Shown here: positions 1 through 13,857 of the stretch, in pieces
Layout of the letters: each line of letters starts with the position of its first letter
How positions within the stretch are numbered: the stretch's first letter is position 1
DNA from: Nepenthes gracilis
Lineage: Eukaryota; Streptophyta; Magnoliopsida; Caryophyllales; Nepenthaceae
Length of the DNA stretch: 64,000 nt
Direction of reading: 5' to 3'
Assembly (NCBI GenBank): GCA_033239525.1
Contig: BSYO01000016.1
Coordinates: 2,046,001-2,110,000 of the forward strand
The notes under the pieces: model-generated
Told to the model about the DNA's origin: nothing
What the model saw: only the letters and a program-made list of their open reading frames with translations
Database searches by the model: none
Program-made: the position numbers and the translations under genes

Positions 1-1689
1 AAAGGATAATGTTGATGATCACTTGCCCTAAGGAAAATTCACCTTCAATAAATGATATTGAAGTGAGTAATTTTGGAGGCCTTTTTCATGCCTTGGATGA
101 CATTCTTTGCCGACTTACTTGCTTTAATGTGATAGGTGCAAAATCTCAAAAAGCCAAGTAGGTAGAAATTTATCAAGGATTGAACAACTGTATCGAGTCC
201 TAAACAGAATGGCAAAGGTTATGAATAGGATGATTCATACGATCCACAACATGGGCATGGTGAGACAAGCCATAACAATGATGGTGGAAGAAGTTCCTTT
301 GAAAAATTTACGAGTTAATGAGTCCTATGTTTCATTTGAAAAATAATTACATAAATTATTGAGATTATTACGAATTTGGATGAGACTTTTAGAGCTGAAA
401 TGTTGAGCATAGTGCCTAGTAGGTATATGAGCCACACTCTTGCCTCTATAATAGTGTAGCTAGCACTTCAGGAGTGTAGGGAAGGAGTTTTATATATGCC
501 TAGCGGTAGAGTTGGTGTTTATAGTATGTATGTGTAATACCCGAGTGCTAATTATGATATATAATAACACAATAATTAAATTAGCTAAGCAAATAATAAA
601 TAAGAACTATGAGTTTGGACAAGAAATAAAGTGTCGGGCTATAATGGTTGGGCCTAGTAGCGCACATGACCCATGCATGTGTTCAATTAACAAGCAGAAC
701 TTGTGCTTGATTTAAGTATGAGGAGAGTAAAAGTGTGTTTTAGGCAATATTTTCAGAACCTAGAGTGCACATGAAGGATGATAGTGTGATTTTCTTCCAA
801 TATTTTAGTATTTGATGCATATATGATGGGTGCATATATATATTGGCTAGCATTGGCTTTCACATTTGATGGGTGCACAATTGTTATGTCGACATTGATA
901 TCAAAATATAAATATAATGACGTTAGATACATTAATAAAAATTGGGTCACAATCCTACAACAAACGTTATATAACATTGAAACAATTCCTTATAAAATAT
1001 AAATTATATCTTAGGAATTCAGTCAAAGCTTTTGGTGTTTAGCCCTATAATCGATGTAAATCCTCAATATTCATCAAAATGTAAAGAAAAATAATCTCAA
1101 ATCCTATATCTAATGTCAATTGCATCAATATTGTAGAATAAGGCTCATTGGCTATAATGACACAATATCTCCAAGAAATTATTTGTAACTATCGCTTAAC
1201 ATTAATAATAAATCCAAAATACTATAAAAATACACTAAAAGCAAATGCTCTCGAATTTTCTTCCAATTCAAAACTCTTCAAATGAATAAAAGTTTGCTTA
1301 TTTGAAAGGTGATTAGACATATTAAAAGTAAATTTAATATTTAATAAAGAATATATACGTGTGAATTTGTGCCGATAAACATGATAAAAATATAAGAAAG
1401 ATAATAATAATCATATGCAAAAATATCAAAAATTAAGAACCAATGGCCAATGATGACTTCACTAATTGGAATTAAATATCAAAGGTTGGGCTATGAATTT
1501 TTTACATAACTCAAGTTATACACCACTATTTAAGATCTATGGGTAAATCAATTGTATATTATGTCTTATAAATGGAGATGGAAATCACTTTTTGAATTCA
1601 TTAATTTTAGCTTATGACATTATCTCATAAATTAATATATTAGGATATATCTATACACCCTCCAAATCTGGATGATAATCTTCGGCACA
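1..1689. other. AT-rich stretch, no gene recognised
   Basis: Only short reading frames with many stops are present on both strands. A piece near positions 61-165 reads open for about 35 codons on the plus strand but shows no motif I recognise. The stretch may be an old transposon remnant. No splice structure, tRNA fold or LTR terminus was seen. Confidence 0.4.
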
Positions 1690-1735
1690 TCATTCAAACC
1701 GGATGTAACGGATCTCAATTCTTGCTTTAATTCCC

Positions 1736-1885
1736 TTTGGTTGTTTCCCGTTCCCGTTTCCCGGGCCCCGTTCCCCCGTTTCCCTTACCCGTGCCCCATT
1801 TCCCGTATATAATATGTAGATGAGTATAATGAAGGAAGGAGAAGAATATTTTGCCTCTCTCTCTCTCTCTCTCTCTCTCTTCCCT
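1736..1885. repeat. Low-complexity CCCGTT tract and (CT)n microsatellite
   Basis: A C/G/T-rich degenerate repeat of the type CCCGTTTCCCG lies at about 1745-1805. A CT dinucleotide run lies at about 1855-1880. The short arginine/glutamate-rich and serine/leucine-rich frames here are products of this composition, not genes. Confidence 0.75.
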
Positions 1886-2704
1886 CCCCTCACGTTCTGT
1901 TTTCTCTTCCTTCCTCATTCCTCAACCCACCTCCCTGACCTCGGTTTACCCTAACCACCGTCTTCATCCGCCAGAACTCCCCTTCCCCGTCACTTCTTCG
2001 AGGATCATCACCGAGCCGCACATGGAGCACGTATCAATATATCTAAATGTTTAAACAAAATTAAAATGTTAAACAAATGAACAAATTTCAACAACATGGA
2101 AAGCAAATGTATTGACTTTAACTCATTTGTAAATTTTTTTATTAAACTCTTGTACAAAAAGGGATATAAGAGGAGACTTCTTAATGGACTTCAGAATTTC
2201 ATGCCAACATAATTTAAGGCTTAGATTTTCAAAATCTCATGAAATATAAGTAAATTTAACATAAATGCAACCTAAACTAAAAAGAAATAGAGAAATGTTA
2301 TACAAATGAGTATTTGAATAAGAAATACGAAGAAAATTATAAAAAATTCAATAATAAATAAAGAAATGTCTTAATTACACTTACTTTAACTTATTTTTTC
2401 CAAAGATCTTTCAAAAATAAATACCAAAATCTCTTCCTTCCTCTTTTCTCTTCTATTTCTCTCTCAAAAAGGTTTTAATTGTATTTTTAGAGTGTAATAT
2501 AATTTCAGAAACAATTTGTTTAGGTTAGTGTTGGCATTTATCATGTTGGAACACTTCAATTGTGGCATGTGGGCCTTGAGTTTCCGTGTATGAGGATGAT
2601 GTTAAGTTATAGTTGTAGATATTCTTTCCTTCATGTTTAATTACGCTTGAGCAAGAACATAAATTTTGGGGCCAAGCTCGGGAGTCTTGGCAATATCTTG
2701 ACAA

Positions 2705-2731
2705 GATATATATATATATATATATATATAG
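2705..2731. repeat. (TA)n microsatellite
   Basis: A short uninterrupted run of alternating T and A. Confidence 0.85.
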
Positions 2732-2823
2732 TATTGGATTATTTAATGCTTTGTGCATGTTCATAATTAGATTATGGTTTATTAGTTTTATGATATTATT
2801 ATATTTGTATTTGATAATGGACC

Positions 2824-5800
2824 GTGACACCCTGAGTGCTACTCTCATTTAAAGCATTTCAAAATATTTATTGAAATACAAGTCTCACAATATTGAAACC
2901 TACGTATAGTTAGGAGCATGTTTACCAGATATTATTTTGCCCTAAAAATCATAAGACATGGAATATGTCATCTAGAAGTTGAAATATCTCATCTTTTAAT
3001 CTCAAGCATTCTAATTTAGTTAAGGCTAATATGTACACCACTTCTCTGATCCAGTCTAAAATCCCAAATAGACCAACAAATTTTGATTTAAATTTACCTT
3101 TCAATCAAAATCTAGAGAGTCCTTTTGATAAAGATACCTTCAAAAATATATAATTTATAACTTTAAAACTCAACTTGGTCTTCCTATAGGTTGCATAAAT
3201 ATTTTTTTGACTTTGAGCAATTTCGAAATTGATTTTGAATCAAATGAATTTTATTTGAGCTTTCATGGATTATTTCTGATCTCAAAAGTCTCGGATTACT
3301 AATTTTTCCCAATTAATAAGAGTATGACATCTTCTCCTATGCAATGATTTGAAAGGTGCAATATTAATACTTGCCTAATAACTATTCTTATAGGTAAATT
3401 TTGCTAGTGACAAATAGTTGTTATAATTTCTTTTATCATCAAAATCAATGCTCTTAGTATATCCTTCAAAATCTGAATTACCTACTCTAACTACCTGTCT
3501 ATTTGTGGATAATATGCCGTGTGACGGAACGACTTATTTTCTTCAATAACTTCAGTCAAATCATATAGAATAAATACCCATAATTAATAAAATAAATTTC
3601 TGTAAAAAATCGGGTAGAATTTCTTTTATAATACGGACGTCAGCCAAAATACCAAACCTATAATAGACCTGTACATCAATTATATAACTTCAACACAGCC
3701 AAAATTTCACCCCAATCAACTCCGACTGATATAAATTTTAACGTCCAAGCAAGCACAACAACCACACAGGATCTAAAATCTTCCACAATTGTAACACATG
3801 GCATCGACGTCATGACTTTAGTATAACGTCGGTTCAGACAGGATGCCGCTAGGTATATTTTTAAACCATATAAACTTATAGAAGCAATTAAATCCGATGA
3901 ATACAGCAGAAGTTAGTTACAAACACATTATTATCATTGCCATTAGACATAATCATCAAAATAATACAAGGGCTCCAAAAGTATAAAATCACAAAACTAG
4001 ATCTTCTAGCTATCCATCAAAACGTCGAGCTCCTCCAACTTCAAATTCTCTACCTTGACTGTTTGGGTATAAACCTGCACTAATCTGGAGACAAGGAAGG
4101 CAGTAAAAGTGAGCTAAAAGTTCAGTAAGCGCAATATACATATCAAGGACATGTACAATTTCATATTCAAAACAGAATAATGCATATATGAAAGATAAAT
4201 GTGCATATGAGATTTAATTCATAATTTTAAGAAGGAATGCTTTCATGATTCGTTTCATACCTCCTTGGTATGTTTCATTGTCATTTCTTTAATTATCAAT
4301 TCATTACTAAAACTTAAGGCCTTACTGACTAAAGAAGCAGTCGGTTGATACCCGAATTGTGTACACCTACATAATTAAAAGACCATCTCCTCCTATTTTT
4401 GACCCAGAGGCTAGCCGTCTACATATCATCCCTATAAATGGGGCCGTAATCATTGCCACAACTGCATCTATACAGATATTGACCTTTCACTATAATATAT
4501 TAAGGCATACTAAGAATATTACCCGCTAAACACGGTTAGGATACACGGCCAGAATAATCCTTGAGCTTCCACCGTGATATTAGGGCATGTCAAAGTTTAT
4601 TATCTCTAATCCTTAGTCCAAGTTTCTTATTTCTTTAGGAAATTCTGTTCTTAAGTACATAATTCTTTCGTTTCTACTCTGTTGAAGAACGTTTCGTATT
4701 CTTATTCGTATTCATATTTATATTTGTATTCGTAATTTCTTGTTCCAAAGAACAGTTCATAAGCCCTTTATTTAACTACAGAATTTCCTTCATTATCAGG
4801 TTTCCGTTTACATAAGTATATTTCAATACAGATTTTCATATTTTTTCGTGAGCTTGGATTCTCACGTGTTCTTGATTCAAGCATAATTTTCAATATTTTT
4901 CGTGAGTGTAGATCCTCACGTATTCATAGTTTATACATAATACTTTTTGGAGTTTAGAAGGATTATGAAATCCCTTTTTTGATCATGCCAAACTAAACTT
5001 TTTAGTTTTCGATCATTAATTCTTTGGTAAACGATTCATAACATGATTTTTGGAGCATTTGAATTATTATGTCCGTAAGACATGCATAATTCATCATATA
5101 AACAGAACAATTAGGAATTCTTACCATAATGAGCCTATCATGTCTTGGGAGCTTTCGGGTGACAGATTTCCTTATGCTTTCATGCATCATAATTCTTGAG
5201 GATTAGAGTCATGCATAATTATGATTATTTTGAATAAGATTTTAAGAAAAGTATGGGTTAGAGTTCTGGCGAGTATAAAGCCTTATAAAACTACTAATTT
5301 GGATACTCGATGGTCCAATTGACTTATTGATGGTGCAGGTATTAACATTCTAGAGCCTATTCATTCATAAATTTCAATTTAATTGGTTAATTCCTTCGGG
5401 CCGTGGGTTTAGGGTTCATTGTCCGAAAACGGGTCTAAACTACAAATTCGGGTATAAAATTCACACAATTACTTGCCCATATTATGGTTAACCATTATCT
5501 AAGGTCAATTCATGCATTAAACCCATTATAATTGATCAAATGTGGTTCAGATACACCTAGGATTTCGACGAATGAGTTTTCACATAATATCACCAAATCG
5601 GATACCCAATTAATAAAATAGCATACCTAGATTATGGGTAATGATATTCTAGTCTCAAATTAAGTAAAAGCTCCAAAAATGTTTGGGTAAAATGGGCCAA
5701 GGTGCCGGTGAACAGTACTTGCGCAGGAGCTAGGGTTTCGGATTCCAATACACAACTCTAAACTTGAAATTTGGACATGATTTTAATATATTATCATGTT

Positions 5801-6176
5801 TAGGTTATAGGCAACACAATATTTAAATCTATTCGGGTATCGGAATAAGGATACCCGAAGAAAAAGGAATAAAAGTGCATGAAAACGAAAAAGGAGAGTA
5901 TGAGTACACTTACCTTGATCCGATTTACAACTTTTCCAATTAGCTCGAAGTTAAAATTGGACCCGAAAGCCTCCATTTTTTTTCTCTTTTCCTTTGCATG
6001 GCTCCTCCCCACACGCGGCCACCGCCGCTTCCACCACGGTGGCCGCCCCCCGGTCACCGCCAACCCATGCGCCGCCGGACCCCAACGCCGTTCTCCTCCT
6101 CCTCTCTCTCTCTCCCCCCGAAACCCTCGCCGAGCCCCTGCTTTCCATCGTTTTCCGCTGCTTCTGTTTTCATTTA

Positions 6177-6208
<32 letters not shown>

Positions 6209-6250
6209 TTGTTATTATATATTATATTATATTATGTTATATAGATATAT
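2824..6250. mobile_element. Probable degenerate Gypsy-type LTR, related to the solo LTR at 51.3-53.9 kb
   Basis: No coding capacity is seen over 3.4 kb. Several blocks resemble the well-bounded solo LTR at 51305-53879 in the same order: the segment at about 3770-3870 (CACAGGATCTAA, then a GTATAACG..GG motif and GGATGCC.CTAGG) matches 51450-51540, and the block at about 4100-4150 matches 51810-51860. The GC-rich, CT-rich segment at 5990-6130 occupies the same relative place as 53400-53750. An inverted fragment of the 2824-3030 part recurs at 45690-45960. Both outer ends are uncertain and no target-site duplication was found. The short GC-rich frames at 5880-6280 are not genes. Confidence 0.45.
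6177..6208. repeat. (TTA)n microsatellite
   Basis: A trinucleotide TTA/ATT run followed by an AT-rich tract to about 6255. It accounts for the leucine, isoleucine and tyrosine runs in three overlapping short frames. Confidence 0.85.
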
Positions 6251-7975
6251 TATGTTTTTTTAATCCCGAAATACTCTAAAATTTTTATAAAATTTAATTA
6301 ATTTTCTATCATACCAAAATTACCTAAAAATAATTAAATCTAAATTAAATTAAATAAAAATATTTAAAATATTACATGACGCATTGGACTTCAAATTGGT
6401 ACTTAGCCCCCAATACAAACTCTCCTAGATTTTGATAACAAATCTTGAATTTCAATCTAATATAATTACAGTCCATGAATTCAAAATGCCGAAATTTAAA
6501 GGTTATATTTAAAAGTGATTTCGATAACTAATTACCTAGTTAATTAGTAACCATAAATAAAAAAATTTACCATAAAACCTAATAATGAAATATCCAACAT
6601 CTTGCCTGAATGTAAATTTAAAAGTTCATAGTCAAATACAAATGATCCATAATCTAAAATAACAACTCTAAGTCTAAATAAATAAAATATAATTGAAACA
6701 TTCTAACAATACAATTTCATCATAACAAAACTTTAGTGTCTAAAATATTTACAAGTTACATCCAACTCATTAATCAGAAATGTTAGTAAAAAATAATTAG
6801 AGTAAGACTAACGCTCATCAAAATGTGTATGCACTGTATACATATTGATCTAAGTAAATGAACATGTAAAAAATAATAATCATGAACGAAAATCTAAGTG
6901 ATGAAAGCATCAAAATAGTGGTGAAACATACGAAAATTGTATAAACAAATAAAAACCAATAATGGATAATATCATAATTAATAATGATTAAAATTAAAGT
7001 TCAGATTATAATTATTTTTACATAACCAATAACTATACGACACAATTCACAAATCTAAAATAATAGTTGTAAATCTAAATAAAAAAAAATACAGCTAAAA
7101 CATTCTAAAAATGCAATTTTATCCTAACAACTCTCTAGAGTGTAAAATTATTACAAGTTAAATATGAACTAGTTAATTTAAAAGGTTAGTAAAAAATGAC
7201 TATAGTGAGACTAATGCTCAACAATGTGTATATACATTATATATATTGATTTAGTAAATAAATATGTAAAAAACAATAATAGAAAATCTAAGTGATGAAA
7301 ACATTAAAATAATGGTAAAACATACAAAAATCGTATAAATAAATAGGAATAAATAATCGATGATGTCATCATCAATAAGGGTCAAAGTTAAAGTTCATAC
7401 ATAATTGTTTCCACGTAACTAATGACTTGTAGGTAGACTGACTATATATTATTTCTTATAATCGGTATCATACGTTACTTTTTTTTTTACCTATGGATGT
7501 TAAGTTTAATCTTTAATTTATAAATAATATATTAGAATGTATCGAATATATTCTATTAATTTTCTATAATAGTTCTTTTTCAATCGTATCGAAATAAAAA
7601 TTTACACAAATTTTTTCAAATTTAAAAAATAAATCGCCTTTATCAAATTTAAAGTGAAATTTTTATCAAAATACTTGTAAATATGTGACATGTAGGAGAA
7701 ATATTTAAAGACTTCATGGTTTTAGAACAACATGCATAATTTAATGTACAAATCTTTAAAATCTCAAAGAATAAAATGAAAACTAACATGCATACAACAT
7801 ATGGTGAAAATAAGTAAATATCACATAAATGAACATTTGAACACAAAACTAACATGCATTCTCACCATAGATTAAGCACACTAAATATCACAATAATAAT
7901 TAATAATATGATGCTTATAACTTTGTTCTTACATATCATTTAATAGATGCGATGATGACTAAGTTTACCCTTTTT
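6251..7975. other. AT-rich intergenic stretch, nothing recognised
   Basis: It contains two diverged copies of one ~500-bp sequence, at about 6530-6990 and 7030-7420. Shared strings include 'TAGTAAAAAATAA/GAC' followed by 'AGACTAA.GCTCA' and 'AATCTAAGTGATGAAA'. This looks like an old tandem duplication. No coding frame or LTR terminus was seen. Confidence 0.4.
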
Positions 7976-8000
7976 TTTCTAATAACTGCAAATTGATTTT

Positions 8001-11000
8001 TCAAGCACATCCAGGACCGCCATGGAAAAAATATATCTCGCTGGACAAATTCTGATACAAGTAGTTGTAGCACGCCGCCGCCGGAGCACAGCCAGACAGT
8101 TCATTCTCCGTGAGCCACACTGATTGCCCGGCGGAATTGTAGTGCTAAGGACCGCGGACATGGCTTGCTTTCTGGTAAGCTTCACCGGCACGATGGCCGC
8201 TTCCCATCTGAGTCTGAGTATGAAAGCCGCCGCTACCTGAAGAGTGAACAATCTCTCCTCCCCAATCTGTGGCGTCGCCACCATCTCGTAACGCCGCAAA
8301 GAGGGTTTCCGGCCAGTATCCCACTGCTGATCCGCCTACATACAGCCACCATGCATTTGTCCCAGCGTCCTAACACATTTACATTGGCAATGTCGTGTTA
8401 AGGATAAAATACGAAACATTTAGTGTGTAGAACAGGGGTGGAGAGGGGATTTGGAGATGGTACATGTTTTAGGTCCATTGGAAAACTTAATAAATGAGAT
8501 TTGAAATTTTAAAAAATTATCTAAATAATTATTTTTAATTATTTTTATTATTGTGTTAAATATTTAATAAACATTAATATTATAAAAAATTATAAAAAAT
8601 TATGATATTTAATTTTTATATTTTAAAATCTCTATTATTGAATTTTCAGTGCACGATGGAAATGCCTAAAAAGATGCATGCTACCCTAATCTGAACGAGG
8701 AGTGCTCTATTGTGATAAAGCCCCATCGTATATTTTGGGTCGTTGGCTGAATAATCCAATTGCCCAGATTATAAATTTAAAAAATAAAAAATATAACTAC
8801 TTTTATTTTTTAATTTTTACTATATGAGTTTTGTTATTATAATTTTTTATTTTTATGGCAAAAAGTTAGTGACGAAAATCAAATAGTCACTATTGATAAC
8901 AAATATGCATATTTGAGCGATATCTCAGCATTATTAAAAAATCCACTTTTATATTTTTATGTTTTTAACTTAAAATTTGAACCTTTGAATCTCCCAATCC
9001 TAACTACCCTTACATTTTACAGAGAAATTAATTAAGCTGTGGGTAAATTTATCATAAACTCTAACTTGTTAATTAATTAACACATTATTTCCACTCTTAA
9101 GTTGCTCATTTTTGCTAGTAAGTAGATTCTTAGAAGAATAAGTATGACTTTTGATGCGTCCTAGATCCAAGTCGTTGACGGATTAGGGTGTCATGGGGCT
9201 TTCGGGTCGAACTGACGTGAGTCCCTATTTTTGTACTCTTCAATTTGGATCCTACATACCACAACTCAAAAGTAAGAGGTTAGAAAATTGGAAGGATTTA
9301 CTTCCTGATATATCTTTCGATACTCAAATTAATAGTTTTTCTTAAAATATGAAAGATATAAAGGCGAAATATATGAGAAACGATGCAAAAAAGTGTCATT
9401 TAAGTTTAACTCGGAGGTTGCGCTTGTCTGGGCGGTTTTTTGGTGGTGTGCTCGTGGAGAGCGACTTTAGGGTCGTGGAGATGAGAATTATGAAAGGATT
9501 CTCGGGAAGCTCAGCAAACAGAGAAAGAGCTTTGGAGAGCAGCATTGGAGAGCTTGTTTGATTGGGTATGCTAGTATTGATGTGTGCATGCCTTTGGAGT
9601 TTGTCCCAAGGACTTCTTATAGTCTTCGAGCTTTCTCAGCCTTGCTTGAGCGATAAGGCTGGCTTGGGCAATAAGGTTGGCTGCCAGCTGCCCTGCACAG
9701 ATTGATGGGCTGGTGTGAAGATTATGAGTGCTTATTGATACAACCACGATAAGATGAAGGGGATTTCTTCTTTTTTGGGGGAGATGCTACACGCGGCAGA
9801 TATTGCGGTGAATATTGAGATAATATGTTGAGTTAGGAGTTGTTATTCTTAGAGAGATTGCGATTTGGGACAATATTCGTGGCTCTGCCTAGCTAAGGCA
9901 GGACATCTTCGGTGGGTGAAAATAGCTATTTGGATTGTCCGAATTGGGCTGTAAATAGCTTGGTCCATCCGGCCAGCTTAGGCGCTACTCTAATCAACAG
10001 AAGCGTTGACCTGCCTTTAGGCGTGCGGGTCAGATGTCTCTTGGGTTGCTCGCTAAGTCCGTGGGCCTTTGTACTAGGCCGGTTCCTTTCTTCTGTCCCC
10101 ATCTATTTTAATGAATTAATTGAGTAGACTATCTTGTATATAGACACATCGAGCTCCTGCAGCTTGAAATCATAAATCCATGGAGTTAAAGCATCACCGA
10201 TGATAACACTTAGAGTCAGTTTGTACAAAACTAGGGTAACTAAGGTCATAACAACCTGATGGTCTATAATTATCATTCTATATATAGCATGGAAGAAATA
10301 CAGTTAGAAACTTCTCGATCTAATCATATGTAGAAATTAAGTTAATTTTTTAAATAATTAACTTACCATCCAATATATACAAAGTCTTGGGTTTCTATCA
10401 CTATTTCTTCTGATAATTTTAGGGAGTTACATAGATAAATAATACACACACAGATATACACATATAAACATGCATACTTGCCATCCAACTTCAATTGTGT
10501 TCAAAATAGATCCACCTTTGCCACCTGCTCTAATTAAAATTTGACTCAAGCTAAATTGGTGTATGTAGTTCGCCCGTGAGGGATCCCATTCTGTGCTGCT
10601 ATGCTCCTTTCATTGTTGTAGCTCCTAGTCGATAAGTTGTGGTAGCATACTGTCCAGTTTGCATAGATATAAAGTCAAAAAATTATTATTTAATAGATAA
10701 TTAAATTTATAGATATAGTCAAATATTCAAAAAGATATAAGAAGTTTTATACATGGGACTAGTCATTCAAATTTGACATTTGTGTTCCATCTTTCTAATT
10801 GTTGGCAGTAATACAGTACAATCTCTTAATTTGTAAGCATTATAATAAAGTTATTCATTGATGATTTAAACATTATAAGTTAAACTGATAAAAATAGTCT
10901 ACTTATATTGTAATAATAATATCACATATAATTTTAATAATAATAAACATATGAAGCATCGTATATTGTGTCACTTTTGCCTACTAGCTATATTGCAGGT

Positions 11001-11135
11001 GCATGGAAAACCTAAGTATAAAGACAATTATACAAATGAAACAAAGGTTAAAACCCACATATAAAATATAATATAATCATATCATTTTCCTAGTCAAATG
11101 CTTACATATGAACTAGGAATTTTTTGTCATATCAT
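8001..11135 (-). pseudogene. Neprosin-like pseudogene, copy 1 (exons 4-7, trace of exon 3)
   Basis: Remains of a neprosin-domain (PF03080, plant DUF239) secreted-protease-like gene. By alignment with copy 3: exon 7 is 8369-8001, exon 6 10277-10133, exon 5 10409-10367, exon 4 10649-10478, and a ~25-bp scrap of exon 3 lies near 11107-11131. Exon 7 keeps its ancestral 369 bp, the acceptor GTTAG, the motif DAGTNAWWLYVGGSAVGYWPE, the DWGGEIV motif with the conserved Glu, and the terminal GGPGC. One in-frame TAG lies at 8147-8145. Exon 6 has a +1 frameshift, a Cys-to-Tyr change and a lost donor (AAG followed by AT instead of GT). Exon 4 has an indel creating a TAG. A solo LTR sits in intron 6. It is a pseudogene with high confidence. 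Confidence 0.88.
9152..10104. mobile_element. Probable solo LTR in intron 6 of neprosin copy 1
   Basis: It begins TGATGCGTC, like the LTR termini at 33383 and 35362, and carries the same 'GGATCCT.CA..ACCAC' block about 95 bp in. Its right end (CCCCATCT) resembles the CCCATCA end of 33383-34384. The flanks ('TAAGTATGACTTT' before, 'GAGTAGACTATCTT' after) are contiguous in intron 6 of copy 3, so this is an insertion. The putative duplication is imperfect (ACTTT versus ATTTT). There is no PBS, polypurine tract or coding region. The short plus-strand frames inside (9349-9561, 9912-10127) are unlikely to be genes. Confidence 0.65.
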
Positions 11136-11189
11136 ATCCATGATAATAGTTAAGTAACATATACAATAAATATAAAAAGTTATATAGTT

Positions 11190-11850
11190 ACAAACATATA
11201 TTAACTAAATATATATGAAATTTTCACATCTTATGGACTCTTTTCTAGGTATGCTCGTCTCACAATTTTAATATGAAGAATATATGCATATATATTAAAT
11301 ATATGCACACATATGGGAATTAAAGTTGTATGTATAATGGCTACTATCACATTTTGCAATGCAAATTAAATATAATTTTGAATATTTTCAAAAGAAAAAT
11401 TGGAGAGCATGATAATAAGCAACTTAAACCTTTAATTGGATGCATATATTTTTATTAATGTAGAAGTATTCGAGCAAAAAATAATAGCAGCCAAATTTAT
11501 GATTATGGATTAAAGAGTAATGTTTATGTCAAATTAAGAAAGCCTAACCATTATTCCACAACAAAATAATCAAATCAAATTAAATTGGTTTTGTTACTTT
11601 CAAATTTAATTGTTGATGTGAATAATATCATATGTTGGATAGTATATCACCTTAAATGTTAACTTTGATCTCTTTTTTTAAGAACGGATGGATTATTAAT
11701 CCCTATATCTATAGAAAAATATTGTAAAATATAATATTTAATTATTTATAAAATATATTTAAATTGTATAACATTTATCTATTTATTAATTACAATATGA
11801 AATTTTTATGGTGGATAGAATCATAAAAAATATCTTAACAATAACTACAA
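11190..11850. repeat. Duplicated neprosin-associated block, member 1
   Basis: About 660 bp that matches 16490-17215 closely over its length. Shared landmarks are TTTTAATATGAAGAATATATGC, GGCTACTATCACATTTT, CCTAACCATTATTCCACAAC and ATATGAAATTTTTATG at the right edge. It is more distantly related to intron 2 and upstream DNA of copy 3 (29590-29830, read in reverse). It is non-coding and marks local duplication of the neprosin locus. Confidence 0.75.
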
Positions 11851-13690
11851 AATATTCACAAACATTAATTTTTTTATATAAAAAATTCTGATAAACAAGG
11901 TAAGGGCTCCCCCCTCCTTTCTTTAATTCCTCCGGTGTCACTTTCAAATTAAAAAATAAAATAGAATTTATACAGCTAAAATTATAATTAATATAAAAAA
12001 ATAACCTAATGACAGATGCTACAAACCTATCAAATATTCAAACAAAAAATTAAAAATTTTCAAAATTTAAAGATTCCACCAAATAAATAAATTTTATACT
12101 CCTGTATAAATGTGAAATTTCAAAATTAGCAATCAAGGGCAACAAAGCTCAATAAATGGCACTTGAACAGATTTATTTATTATGGGTCCTGCTATATTGA
12201 CAATAAAGTTTGATACTAATAATTTTGATTATGATAGTTATGACGATACCTCAACCACCATTACTAGCAATCACACCATTTTGTGGGACGATAACACGGT
12301 TAATCATATCACCCGACACAAGTTGGATAATAGACAACGATAAATCATTGTAGATGATGTCATGTAATGATCCTAGGAGATTTTGGGCATTGCAGATAGG
12401 AATGTTGGCTTATTAAGATTGTTGGTATTGCAAATATATGTTTACTGGCAAGAAATGAAATAGTATTGAGATTGAAAGACATTCGACAAGTACCTAAGAT
12501 ATCTGATTATTTCAACCAAAAAGTTTGATAATAAAAGGGTTTGTGATATTTTCAATAAAGGCTTAGAAAATTTACTAAGGAATTATATGTCATTGTATCT
12601 GATATAAATTACGTTCTTGTACCGTATGTCTTGATGTAAAGTAATTATTCAATTATAAAATTGTGTATCTTATTGAATAATTAGTTTACTTTTACTTTAA
12701 TTTTGACTTACCTTTTAAATTAGAGAGTTCGGGATATACTTGCATGTGATGGGAGTTATTGGAAAAGTTGTTCAAGAACTAGAACTAGAATTTAGAGTTT
12801 CATATGATATATTTTTGTTTCAAAATAATAGATATAAGAATTGAATTGAAAACATTATTTTTTATTTTTATCTTTTTGCTTTATTATTTTTAAAATTTTC
12901 AGCAAACAGCTTCAATTTTCCAATGCTAAATTACCCCAATGGTTTGTGATTGAGACATGATAGATCAAATTAGTTGGCTCCTTTTATCCTTCACACGATC
13001 ATTATTTGCTATACTATACTGTTGATCTAATACTTAGTAGAGTTTAGATAAATTAATTGGTACAATTTCTTACCCTAGGAAAAAAAAAGGAGAACTCTGT
13101 TATATTTTTAGTAAAAATAGGAGATTGAATATAAGCAGTCTATAAAAATAAAAATAAGCATAATTATAATACAAGAATTTTTAGGTTGAAAGCCTTCCCA
13201 ACATGAGAAAAAAAAATAATACAGGACCAAAGTTTGCAAAAGAATTCATAACGAAAAATTTATAACCTATAGCTTTTAAAAAAGAAAAACTATAAGAAAT
13301 AATTCTTTTCCAATTTCCATCTAAAAGATTTTGTAATACACTTCTTTTAATAGCATTATACTATTTATTTTTTTAATATTATTAAGTTTTAGTGTAAAAA
13401 TAAACTTAAAAAAATGACTCTATTTATTGTGGTTTAGTCATTTGTATTTTATTTATTTTAATAATGTAAGATTTTTCTTACAAAACATAGATTTTCTTAT
13501 TTATTGGATTTAACGAATAATGTGGCCAAAATATTTCTTGGGGTCGTCATGCCATGATCAAGTGGCATAACTTCGACAAATTTGCTTCTCAACAAAGACT
13601 TCAAGGATGCATAATTAAATCGTACTTAGTTGAGTTTCTATGAAATAATTAGTAGAATTCCTTAAGACAAATCAAAAGAATTTTATTAAT
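11851..13690. other. AT-rich intergenic stretch, unclassified
   Basis: The segment at about 12130-12700 is less AT-rich and reads in short open pieces. No frame longer than 60 codons or recognised motif was found. The last ~150 bp (about 13510-13690) match 26760-26945, the DNA downstream of copy 3, so they belong to the duplicated neprosin unit. Confidence 0.4.
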
Positions 13691-13857
13691 TTCTTATTAA
13701 TGCATATAAAGGGTTGGTAGAATATACACACAGCAATCCAACGTTCGAGTTTGGCAACGAAATGCATGGTTCCATACATAGTAACTAATCTGATCCCTCA
13801 AGTTGGATCTGCTACATAGAGTGGTAATTTCTCTTTCTTCGAGTAACAGTGAATCCA

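Noticed and set aside
1690..2054. CT-rich region as a promoter with a downstream gene
   Set aside because: No coding frame or spliced gene could be recognised after it. Composition alone is not support.
5879..6279. Overlapping frames of 87-121 codons on both strands
   Set aside because: They come from a GC-rich, CT-rich stretch joined to a TTA microsatellite. There is no domain, and the region is LTR-like.
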